6,366 bases of DNA. It comes from Candidatus Nanohaloarchaea archaeon (GTDB taxonomy: Archaea > EX4484-52 > GLR71). Location of the stretch: assembly GCA_030636885.1 (NCBI GenBank), contig DAOVVY010000051.1:1-6366 (forward strand), written 5' to 3'. The position numbers were made by a program, and so were the translations under genes. Positions 1-5,613 of this stretch are shown here, one piece after another; the first letter of the stretch is position 1; every line of letters starts with the position of its first letter. The notes beneath the pieces are model-generated. The model was not told the origin of the DNA and did no database searches. It saw only the letters and a list, made by a program, of their open reading frames with translations.

Positions 1-604
1 AAACCTAACAAAAGTAACCGGATTCCTCCCAAAAAGATATGCTGAAGACTTCAACCGATACCTGATAAGATTTGACCTGCAGAACCTGAAACTGATAATT
101 CGTGGCTTAAGCGCAAATATACCAATCAACCAAATACAAAAAGACCTGACAAGATACGGAGAAATCTACAATACCACAGAAACCATAAAAGACTTAAACA
201 CACTAGAAAACTCTCTTGAAGGAACCCCATGGTATCAAGCATATAAGGAAGGTTTGACAAATTATAAAAAGACACAAAAAATATCAGACCTAGAACATGA
301 ACTAGACAAGAGATACATGACCGAACTGGAAAAAATAACTACAGAACCCGTAATAAAATTCATAAAACTATACAAGCAGATGATAGACACAAAAACAATA
401 TCAAGACTTGGTAAACATCATGCGCAACCATACCTGTTCAGCAAAAACACAACCGAAAACATATCGCAAAAAACCCTTGAAACCCATGCAAGACAAGCTC
501 TTATGTCAGATCCGTTCGGTATAGGTCTATACATTGAATTCATATTCAGGAAAGAGATGGAAACAAGACTGATAAAAAGCGTTCTGAGAAGTGTTTGGAA
601 ATGA
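1..604 (+). CDS. atpC: A-type ATP synthase subunit C, 3' part (5' end outside window)
   Basis: Subunit C (AC39 / V-ATPase subunit d family) is the funnel-shaped adaptor that seats the central shaft on the membrane c-ring. The frame is open from base 2 to the TGA at 602-604, giving 200 codons; the family is usually about 350 residues, so roughly the first 150 are missing. In partial numbering, the repeated helical units are visible: RFDLQNLKLIIRGL (23-36) matches the family's 'D..N...ilR' signature, and YKQMIDTKTISRLGKH (124-139) is the same element again. The C-terminus (about 171-200, IEFIFRKEMETRLIKSVLR) resembles the family's ending, with an acidic residue in a helix followed by basic residues. 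Its stop overlaps the atpF start as ATGA (601-604), which points to coupled translation. Assignment rests on these motifs and on the gene order. A TTG at 254 is internal and not the start. Confidence 0.88.
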   Translation, partial: NLTKVTGFLPKRYAEDFNRYLIRFDLQNLKLIIRGLSANIPINQIQKDLTRYGEIYNTTETIKDLNTLENSLEGTPWYQAYKEGLTNYKKTQKISDLEHELDKRYMTELEKITTEPVIKFIKLYKQMIDTKTISRLGKHHAQPYLFSKNTTENISQKTLETHARQALMSDPFGIGLYIEFIFRKEMETRLIKSVLRSVWK

Positions 605-789
605 TATGCGTAATAGGAAATAAGGACACAGTAACAGGCTTCAACCTAGCAGGCATAAAGACAAGTTACAACAATCCGAAAGACGCAAAAGACGAAAAGA
701 TCTTCATAGTAGACAAGAATAAGACCGAAGAATTCAAAACAGAATTAAAAACTCTTGAAGACCAGGGAAAGATAATAATCCGATTATGA
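601..789 (+). CDS. atpF: A-type ATP synthase subunit F, unusually short
   Basis: Subunit F packs against subunit D in the central rotor shaft and has a small Rossmann/flavodoxin-like fold. The N-terminus ICVIGNKDTVTGFNLAGI (residues 2-19) is the family signature (first strand, the D-T-V-x-G-F loop, and the first helix). KIFIVDKN (33-40) corresponds to a second core strand and GKIIIRL (56-62) to the last one. The product is only 62 residues, while archaeal AtpF is usually about 100. The helix after the first strand-loop-helix unit looks trimmed, and the C-terminal tail after the last strand is absent. I chose ATG 601 over the in-frame TTG at 595 because it gives the normal N-terminus and the ATGA overlap with atpC. 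The frame shows no internal damage, so this looks like a compact gene rather than a broken one. Confidence 0.88.
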   Translation: MICVIGNKDTVTGFNLAGIKTSYNNPKDAKDEKIFIVDKNKTEEFKTELKTLEDQGKIIIRL

Positions 790-790
790 T

Positions 791-794
791 GAGG
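791..794 (+). promoter_or_regulatory. Ribosome binding site of atpA
   Basis: GAGG lies 8 bases before the ATG at 803, inside the 13-base gap after the atpF stop. It matches the GGAGGTGAT-type Shine-Dalgarno sequence used in archaea. The highly needed catalytic subunit therefore has its own initiation site as well as possible coupling to atpF. Confidence 0.65.
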
Positions 795-802
795 AATACA
801 AA

Positions 803-2539
803 ATGGGGAAAATCACTAGAATTGCAGGTCACATAATTGAAGCAAAAGATCTTGAAAACGCAAAGATGAACTCAAAGGTACTCATAGGAAAACAGAAACT
901 TATAGGCGAGATCATAAAACTTGAAAACGGTAAAGCCATAATCCAAGCATTTGAAGACACAGACGGATTAAAAATAGATGACCTGATAACTTCAGTCGGC
1001 ACACAAATCACTGCAACTTTAGGCCCGGGACTAATAGGTAGCATATTTGACGGTCTCCAGCGCCCACTGAAAGATATGGATAAATTCATAGAAAAAGGAA
1101 TATCAAAAGACCCATTAAACCAAAAGACAATATGGACTCTTAAAAAACTCAAAGAAGGCAAAATCAAAAAAGGAGACATAATAGCTGAAGTAAAAGAGAC
1201 AGGTAACATAACCCACAAGATATTTGCAACAGATACTGGAATTGCAAAAATAAAATCTGGCGATTACACAGTAAAAGACATTTTCGGAACATTGAAGACC
1301 AAAGAAAAGACAATAAAACTGACCATGCAGACCACCTGGCCAGTCTACACAAAAAGACCATACAAAGAAAAATATACACCACAAGACACACTGATTACAG
1401 GACAACGCGTAATAGACACCATGTTTCCAATAGCCAAAGGTGGTTGTGCTGCAATCCCTGGCGGATTCGGTTGCGGAAAAACTATAACTACACAAATGAT
1501 AGCCAAGTTCGCAGATGCAGACATAGTCATCATGGCACTTGTTGGAGAACGAGGTAATGAATGCGCAGATGTCTTATCAAGCTTCCCAAAAATAAAAGAT
1601 AAAAAGACAGGCAAAAGCATAATGGAGAGAAGCATAATAATCGCAAACACATCCAACATGCCAGTCTCAGCCAGAATCTCAAGCATATACCTTGCAACTA
1701 CAATTGGTGAATATTATCGTGACATGGGACTAAATGTTCTACTCATCACAGATTCAACTTCGCGTTGGGCAGAAGCGATACGAGAAATTTCAGGCATGCT
1801 TGAAGAAATGCCGGGAGACGAAGGCTACCCTGCATATTTAGCTTCAAAAATATCATCATTCTATGAAAGATCAGGCATTGTAAAGACAATGAACGATAAC
1901 AACGGTAGCCTGACCATCATGGGCACTGTGTCTCCTCCAGGAGGTGACTTTTCAGAACCTGTAGTCCAGGCCACAAAAAGTATAACCAGATGTTTCTGGG
2001 CATTAAGAAGCGAACTTGCATACCAAAGACATTATCCTGCAATCGACTGGCTTGAAAGCTATTCACATTACACAGATGACCTGAAACTGAAAAATGATGA
2101 CACCTACGATGACTGGTCAGAATTACGAGACCTGCTCATGACCATCCTCCAAAACGAAAAAGAACTGGAAAAGATAGTCCGTCTTGTAGGTTACGACGGT
2201 CTGGCAGACAAAGACAAATTCTTATTAAAAGTTGCAGAACTGTTCCGTGAAAATTTCCTACAACAAAACGCATTCCATGATGTAGACATGTACTGCACAT
2301 TCAACAAACAATACGAGATGCTAAAGATATTCGTCATCTACTATGAGATGGGACTCCTAGCCCTTGAACATGACAAAGAACTAAAAGACATATTGAATCC
2401 AACTTTAATAGAACATATTGCAGGCATGAAATTTGAAAAACGAGATGAATTTGGCGCACTGGGTAGAAAGATTGAAGAGACACTGTTAGGTAAAACAAAC
2501 AAGATAGACCTTGACGACCTCCTAGACAAAGGTGAATAA
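803..2539 (+). CDS. atpA: A-type ATP synthase catalytic subunit A
   Basis: This is the catalytic subunit, three copies per A1 head, which makes or hydrolyses ATP at the interface with subunit B. Its 578 residues are normal for the family and there is no intein. Visible parts in order: N-terminal beta barrel (about 1-70); the 'bulge' region specific to A/V-type A subunits (about 115-185); the entry ITGQRVIDTMFP (198-209); the P-loop GGFGCGKT (220-227, Lys226 and Thr227 for phosphate and Mg); GERGNE (248-253, catalytic Glu249); Walker B LLITD (313-317) running into STSRWAEAIREISG; EEMPGDEGYPAYLAS (334-348); VSPPGGDFSEP (376-386); and a C-terminal helical domain. Two features are odd. The P-loop has Gly221 where Pro (archaea) or Ala (eukaryotes) is usual, and Cys224 where archaea normally have Ser. 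Cys498, in FHDVDMYCTF, lies where the eukaryotic enzyme has a regulatory cysteine. All other catalytic residues are intact, so it should be active. Stop TAA at 2537-2539. Confidence 0.97.
   Translation: MGKITRIAGHIIEAKDLENAKMNSKVLIGKQKLIGEIIKLENGKAIIQAFEDTDGLKIDDLITSVGTQITATLGPGLIGSIFDGLQRPLKDMDKFIEKGISKDPLNQKTIWTLKKLKEGKIKKGDIIAEVKETGNITHKIFATDTGIAKIKSGDYTVKDIFGTLKTKEKTIKLTMQTTWPVYTKRPYKEKYTPQDTLITGQRVIDTMFPIAKGGCAAIPGGFGCGKTITTQMIAKFADADIVIMALVGERGNECADVLSSFPKIKDKKTGKSIMERSIIIANTSNMPVSARISSIYLATTIGEYYRDMGLNVLLITDSTSRWAEAIREISGMLEEMPGDEGYPAYLASKISSFYERSGIVKTMNDNNGSLTIMGTVSPPGGDFSEPVVQATKSITRCFWALRSELAYQRHYPAIDWLESYSHYTDDLKLKNDDTYDDWSELRDLLMTILQNEKELEKIVRLVGYDGLADKDKFLLKVAELFRENFLQQNAFHDVDMYCTFNKQYEMLKIFVIYYEMGLLALEHDKELKDILNPTLIEHIAGMKFEKRDEFGALGRKIEETLLGKTNKIDLDDLLDKGE
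2530..2535 (+). promoter_or_regulatory. Ribosome binding site of atpB
   Basis: AGGTGA is a six-base match to the archaeal Shine-Dalgarno sequence, straddling the last codons of atpA. It ends 5 bases before TTG 2541, an ideal spacing. It also contains the GTG at 2532, which would otherwise be taken as the start; nothing comparable lies upstream of that GTG. This decides the atpB start in favour of TTG 2541. Confidence 0.6.
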
Positions 2540-2540
2540 T

Positions 2541-3887
2541 TTGAAAGAATACGAGACAATAACCAAAGTTGCAGGACCTCTGATTATAGCTGAAGGCATA
2601 AAGGATGCAAAATACAAAGAACTCGTAAAAATCCTGCTTGAGGACGGCACAAAACGAACAGGCCAGGTGCTAGAACTGAAAGATGACCTTGCGATAATTG
2701 AGGTCTTTGAGGGTACACAAGACATAGACACAAAAAGCACAAAGATACGATTCTTAGGTAAAAGTTTCACAATCGGTGTAGGAGAGGATATGGTAGGTGG
2801 TATCTTTGATGGGCTAGGAAAACCAAAAAGCATGAAATTCATACCAGACAAACGAATAAACATAAACGGCAACCCAATAAACCCTTCATCAAGAGACATA
2901 CCAAATAAATTCATTGAAACCGGCCTATCATCAATAGATGGTCTTTTAAGTCTTGTCAGAGGTCAAAAACTGCCCATTTTCTCAGAAAACGGTATGCCTC
3001 ACAATAAATTAGCAGCAGACATAGCCAAAAATATCAAGTCCGACCTTGTAATTTTTGCAGCAATTGGCGTCACAAATGACGAACTGAACTATTTCGTCTC
3101 AGAATTTGAAAAGACTGGTGCTTTAGAAAACATAATAGTGTTTGCCAACCTGGCAGGCGACCCGGTAATAGAACGGATAGTGACTCCACGCGCAGCACTT
3201 GCAACCGCAGAATATTTTGCATGGGAACATGACAGAAATGTAGTGGTCATACTTTCAGACATGACAAACTACGCAAACGCACTTAGAGAAATATCAGCAT
3301 CAAAAGAAGAGGTTCCAAGCAGACGCGGTTATCCACCATATCTTTACTCAGACCTGGCATCAATCTATGAAAGAACAGGGTTGATAAAAAACAAGAAAGG
3401 TTCAATCACACAAATCCCGATTCTAGCCATGCCCGAAGGTGACATTACACACCCCATTCCAGATCTCACTGGATACATAACCGAAGGCCAGATACTCCTG
3501 TCCCCTACACTCCACAGACAAAATATATTTCCACCAATTGACATCATACCCTCACTTTCACGGATGATGCACCATGGTATAGGCCTAAACATGACACGAG
3601 AAGACCATAAGTCCGTATCCGACCAGATCTACGCATTCTACACACGAGGAAAAAAACTAGAGCAACTAAAAGCCATAATCGGTGAAGACGCGCTGACAGA
3701 AATTGACAAGAAATATCTCAAGTTCAAGACTAAAATAGACAAAGAATTCATAGACCAGAACAAAAAAAGAACTGTAAAAGCTACGCTTAATCTCGGCTGG
3801 AAACTACTGAAGATTCTACCTAAAGAAGAACTGACAAAAATTGACAAAAACATAATTGAACGATTCTGGTACGAAAGATATGATTAG
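2541..3887 (+). CDS. atpB: A-type ATP synthase non-catalytic subunit B
   Basis: Subunit B alternates with subunit A in the A1 hexamer, binds nucleotide without catalysing, and supplies the arginine finger. With the TTG start it has 448 residues, close to the usual 455-470. The start MKEYETITKVAGPL is the family N-terminus. The P-loop position is replaced by the degenerate SENGMPHN (148-155), the family hallmark of a non-catalytic site. Further family blocks are VVVILSDMTNYANALREIS (234-252), VPSRRGYPPYLYSDLASIYERTG (258-280), MPEGDITHPIPDLTGYITEGQ (297-317) and PSLSRMMHHGIG (337-348), where Arg341 is the expected arginine finger. The stop (TAG, 3885-3887) lies inside the start of atpD. A GTG at 2532 would add three residues, but it sits within the ribosome-binding site. 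Confidence 0.96.
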   Translation: MKEYETITKVAGPLIIAEGIKDAKYKELVKILLEDGTKRTGQVLELKDDLAIIEVFEGTQDIDTKSTKIRFLGKSFTIGVGEDMVGGIFDGLGKPKSMKFIPDKRININGNPINPSSRDIPNKFIETGLSSIDGLLSLVRGQKLPIFSENGMPHNKLAADIAKNIKSDLVIFAAIGVTNDELNYFVSEFEKTGALENIIVFANLAGDPVIERIVTPRAALATAEYFAWEHDRNVVVILSDMTNYANALREISASKEEVPSRRGYPPYLYSDLASIYERTGLIKNKKGSITQIPILAMPEGDITHPIPDLTGYITEGQILLSPTLHRQNIFPPIDIIPSLSRMMHHGIGLNMTREDHKSVSDQIYAFYTRGKKLEQLKAIIGEDALTEIDKKYLKFKTKIDKEFIDQNKKRTVKATLNLGWKLLKILPKEELTKIDKNIIERFWYERYD

Positions 3888-4506
3888 CGAAAGAACAAAA
3901 CCGACAAGAACTGAACTGAAACGAATCAGTGAAACACTTGACCTAAGCAGAACCGGCCACAACCTTCTTGAAGAAAAAAATGAAGCCCTTATACTTGAAT
4001 ATTTTTCTATGTCAAAAGACCATAAACAAAAAAGAGAGACTATGCAAAAAAATATGACTGAAGCATTTGACACACTAAAAGATGCGCAAGGACAATTAGG
4101 TCACATCGAAACACGATACTTAAGCGCATCAGTAACCGCAGCAAAAGACACAGATATTACAGAAAAAAAGATAATGGGTGTCAACCTGTTAAAGATTAAT
4201 GCGCCTGATTACTCAAGAAGTATTCTTGAACGCGGCTATAACATCACAGACTCAGACACCACACTTGATGGCGCCGCAACACTTTTTGAAGATACCTTAC
4301 CTCTTATTCTAAAAGTCGGCGAGATTGACTCCAACTCAAGAATTCTAAAAAAAGAGATTGCAGATACAAGACGCAAAGTGACAGCTCTTGAAGACTACAT
4401 CATCCCGAACCTAAACCGCGACAAGAGGATGATAATGTCAAAGCTTGACGAGCGCGCCCGAGAAGATTTTGTAAGGACAAAGATAGTAAAAAGAAAAATA
4501 AAATGA
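3880..4506 (+). CDS. atpD: A-type ATP synthase subunit D (central shaft)
   Basis: Subunit D is the long coiled-coil shaft that rotates inside the A3B3 head. The product has 208 residues, the normal size. The N-terminal helix contains KPTRTELKRI (7-16) and SRTGHNLLEEKNEAL (23-37), matching the family pattern 'PTr.eL...l......GhklLkdKr..L'. The C-terminal helix (about 166-208) contains RRKVTALEDYIIPNLNRD and LDERAREDFVRTKIVK, which match the conserved 'RRVNALEyv.iP.l' and 'EerEREeFfrlK' blocks. ATG 3880 overlaps the atpB stop by 8 bases and gives the expected N-terminus; the TTG at 3856 would add eight residues unlike the family. It is the last gene of the operon. Downstream only 10 bases separate it from a convergent gene. 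The first clear T run on this strand is TTTTT at 4593-4597, so the transcript probably runs into antisense of that gene. Confidence 0.93.
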   Translation: MISERTKPTRTELKRISETLDLSRTGHNLLEEKNEALILEYFSMSKDHKQKRETMQKNMTEAFDTLKDAQGQLGHIETRYLSASVTAAKDTDITEKKIMGVNLLKINAPDYSRSILERGYNITDSDTTLDGAATLFEDTLPLILKVGEIDSNSRILKKEIADTRRKVTALEDYIIPNLNRDKRMIMSKLDERAREDFVRTKIVKRKIK

Positions 4507-4511
4507 GAAAA
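4488..4511 (-). terminator. Oligo-T terminator of the 123-codon orphan gene
   Basis: Read on the - strand, just after the TAA at 4517, there are four closely spaced T runs of 4, 4, 5 and 5 bases (4511-4508, 4503-4500, 4498-4494, 4492-4488). Archaeal RNA polymerase stops at such oligo-T tracts without needing a hairpin. The tract lies in the last codons of atpD on the other strand, so it is also explained by that gene's Lys-rich C-terminus. Confidence 0.45.
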
Positions 4512-4516
4512 TAAAT

Positions 4517-4888
4517 TTATCGACACCCAACAGATCTTAAAATTGCATGATCTTGCCATTCTTCTGTTCTTGCAACAGATTCACATAAATCATTTTTAAT
4601 CTCTTCTAAAAACAAAGGCATAAATACATTCCAATATGCCTCCCATTGATAAGGAGATAAAGATTCTATATGATTAGTAGTATATACATCCTTCAAAGTA
4701 TCTGGTAACATCTCAATTTCAAACCAAACAAAACCTCCATTATATCCTTGTGTATCTCGTGATTGAAAACAAGGCATACTACTATCATTAATATCAACAC
4801 ATTCAGGCATAGTATCGTCACTAGGATATCCTAAATCCCGCATATATGCTTTTTTTAAAGTTAAAACACCAGTATTTCCACCAGACAT
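4517..4888 (-). CDS. Hypothetical protein, 123 aa, orphan
   Basis: I do not recognise this family. The product is a soluble-looking, acidic, aromatic-rich protein of 123 residues with no signal peptide or membrane helix. It has four cysteines (30, 40, 102, 122) and four tryptophans (55, 82, 86, 111). Two of the tryptophans fall in a probable helix, SPYQWEAYWNVFMPLFLEEI (78-97). The N-terminus is Gly-rich (MSGGNTG). The case for a real gene is the full promoter set upstream: TTTAAATA at 4928-4921, then GTGAT three bases before the ATG, and T runs after the stop. Codon choice differs from the ATP synthase genes: isoleucine is mostly ATT rather than ATA, leucine is mostly TTA, and third positions are often T. 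That suggests a different history, possibly transfer. It is a single-gene unit convergent with atpD. No function can be given. Confidence 0.7.
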   Translation of the reverse strand: MSGGNTGVLTLKKAYMRDLGYPSDDTMPECVDINDSSMPCFQSRDTQGYNGGFVWFEIEMLPDTLKDVYTTNHIESLSPYQWEAYWNVFMPLFLEEIKNDLCESVARTEEWQDHAILRSVGCR

Positions 4889-4891
4889 ATA

Positions 4892-4896
4892 ATCAC
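4892..4896 (-). promoter_or_regulatory. Ribosome binding site of the 123-codon gene
   Basis: GTGAT, part of the archaeal GGTGAT Shine-Dalgarno sequence, lies 3 bases before the ATG at 4888. It supports this ATG as the start. Confidence 0.5.
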
Positions 4897-4920
4897 TAAT
4901 AATACATTATATCTTGAAAA

Positions 4921-4928
4921 TATTTAAA
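4921..4928 (-). promoter_or_regulatory. TATA box of the 123-codon gene
   Basis: TTTAAATA on the - strand fits the archaeal TATA box. Transcription would be expected to begin about 25 bases downstream, near 4899, leaving a leader of about 11 bases that just holds the ribosome-binding site. No convincing BRE is visible upstream of it. Confidence 0.5.
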
Positions 4929-4938
4929 TCAATGCATC

Positions 4939-4947
4939 AAAAGAAAA
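4939..4947 (-). terminator. T-rich terminator after the nac unit
   Basis: TTTTCTTTT on the - strand follows the stop of the 69-codon ORF (4955) by 7 bases. It is a plausible intrinsic archaeal terminator for the nac transcript, placed just before the promoter of the next gene. Confidence 0.4.
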
Positions 4948-4954
4948 CAGAATC

Positions 4955-5164
4955 TCAACATTCTTTTATCACATTGAATATCTTCTGAGAATCATATATA
5001 GTGACCAATGGAATACCAAGACACTTATCAAGATAGCATCTGACCTTAAGACAAAAATCAGTCCCGCATTCAATATATCTCTTGATATCATCATCAGTTA
5101 TAGAATCGACCCTGTCGGACGGTCCACGAACAATCCCGTATACCAAATCCTTAAGACCCACCAC
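4955..5164 (-). CDS. Hypothetical small cysteine-rich protein downstream of nac
   Basis: I do not recognise this 69-residue protein. It begins with two GTG codons 13 bases after the nac stop. GTGAT lies 4 bases before the first GTG, and a stop codon just upstream in frame rules out a longer form. Its key feature is four cysteines at residues 33, 38, 43 and 48, exactly five apart (C-x4-C-x4-C-x4-C), plus a last-residue Cys69. This is not a CxxC zinc-ribbon pattern. The N-terminal half is mixed charged and hydrophobic, with D-rich SITDDDIKRY (21-30) before the cysteine stretch; a short hydrophobic strand GIPLVTIYD (50-58) follows. There is no membrane segment or signal. The position suggests co-transcription with nac. 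Metal binding is possible from the cysteines but is only inference. Confidence 0.6.
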   Translation of the reverse strand: MVGLKDLVYGIVRGPSDRVDSITDDDIKRYIECGTDFCLKVRCYLDKCLGIPLVTIYDSQKIFNVIKEC

Positions 5165-5168
5165 TCAA

Positions 5169-5173
5169 ATCAC
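5169..5173 (-). promoter_or_regulatory. Ribosome binding site of the 69-codon ORF
   Basis: GTGAT sits 4 bases before GTG 5164 in the short gap after nac. The same pentamer at nearly the same spacing precedes nac and the 123-codon gene, which supports GTG 5164 as a true start. Confidence 0.45.
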
Positions 5174-5177
5174 GATT

Positions 5178-5519
5178 TCATTCTTCCTGAACTTTCATGA
5201 TAGCTTCGGCAATGTCACCATTTGTAGCTTCAAGTGCAGTACGCGCAACATCTTCAGACACCTCAGCCTGCCCAGCAACCATCTTGACATCCTCTTCTGT
5301 AAACGTTTCAGCAATGGCAAGCGATCTTTCAGAGACAGTACCAACAATCTGGAAAGTTTCCTGACCCATGGCCTTAACTTTTGAGACCTGCGGATTGGTT
5401 ATCACAATCTCTTTGTCTGCGCATTTGATAACAACTTCAGAAGCATCAATCTCGACCATCTGCATACCCATCTGCTTCATCATGTTTTTCATCTGTTTCG
5501 GATTCATTCCTGGCATCAT
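5178..5519 (-). CDS. nac: Nascent polypeptide-associated complex protein (archaeal NAC)
   Basis: Archaeal NAC forms a homodimer at the ribosome exit tunnel and contacts emerging polypeptides. From ATG 5519 the product has 113 residues, a normal length. The N-terminus MMPGMNPKQMKNMMKQMG (1-18) is the family's Met-rich basic segment, probably the ribosome-contacting part. The NAC beta domain follows (about 22-62), with VVIKCADKEIVITNPQVSKV and the signature GQETFQIVG (52-60). A C-terminal UBA domain (about 74-111) carries EEDVKMVAGQAEVSEDVARTALE and TNGDIAEAI. The frame extends three codons further to a GTG at 5528, but that GTG lies in the GTGAT ribosome-binding site, and MMPGMNPKQ matches the usual 'MFPG-NP-Q' start. 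It has its own TATA box and probably carries the 69-codon ORF in the same transcript. Confidence 0.95.
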   Translation of the reverse strand: MMPGMNPKQMKNMMKQMGMQMVEIDASEVVIKCADKEIVITNPQVSKVKAMGQETFQIVGTVSERSLAIAETFTEEDVKMVAGQAEVSEDVARTALEATNGDIAEAIMKVQEE

Positions 5520-5523
5520 AATT

Positions 5524-5528
5524 ATCAC
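5524..5528 (-). promoter_or_regulatory. Ribosome binding site of nac
   Basis: GTGAT lies 4 bases before ATG 5519. Because the GTG at 5528 is its first triplet, this site argues against starting nac there. Confidence 0.5.
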
Positions 5529-5551
5529 TTGATATAAACAGGGTAAGATAG

Positions 5552-5567
5552 TTTTAAATTAATTTCT
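5552..5567 (-). promoter_or_regulatory. nac promoter: BRE and TATA box
   Basis: On the - strand, AGAAAT (5567-5562) fits the archaeal BRE pattern, and ATTTAAAA (5559-5552) fits the TATA box two bases later. Transcription would start near 5530, giving a leader of about 11 bases. The TTTAAA core is 39 bases before the ATG, against 40 for the 123-codon gene. Confidence 0.55.
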
Positions 5568-5577
5568 GTAATATTAT

Positions 5578-5582
5578 AAAAA
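5578..5582 (-). terminator. Possible terminator of the pilin-like LamG locus
   Basis: TTTTT on the - strand, about 30 bases after the stop at 5614, is the only T run before the nac promoter. The whole 5520-5613 gap is AT-rich, so this is weak. Confidence 0.25.
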
Positions 5583-5613
5583 CTCAATTAATACAAACAT
5601 ATAACTCACAAAA

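Noticed and set aside
595..597. TTG start for atpF
   Set aside because: ATG 601 gives the usual N-terminus and the ATGA overlap with atpC.
829..1686. Several - strand open frames within atpA
   Set aside because: They are antisense to the conserved catalytic subunit and have odd Ser/Phe/Cys-rich translations typical of shadow frames.
803..2539. Intein in atpA
   Set aside because: Archaeal atpA often carries one near the P-loop, but the reading is continuous and 578 residues long with no insertion.
3856..3858. TTG start for atpD
   Set aside because: It would add eight residues unlike the family and a longer overlap with atpB; ATG 3880 fits better.
5082..5384. A 100-codon + strand open frame
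   Set aside because: It lies opposite the nac gene and the 69-codon ORF, and its translation resembles no family, while the - strand reading is an unmistakable NAC.
5531..5538. TTTATATC on the - strand as the nac TATA box
   Set aside because: Transcription from it would begin inside the nac coding region; ATTTAAAA at 5559-5552 is at the proper distance and has a BRE.
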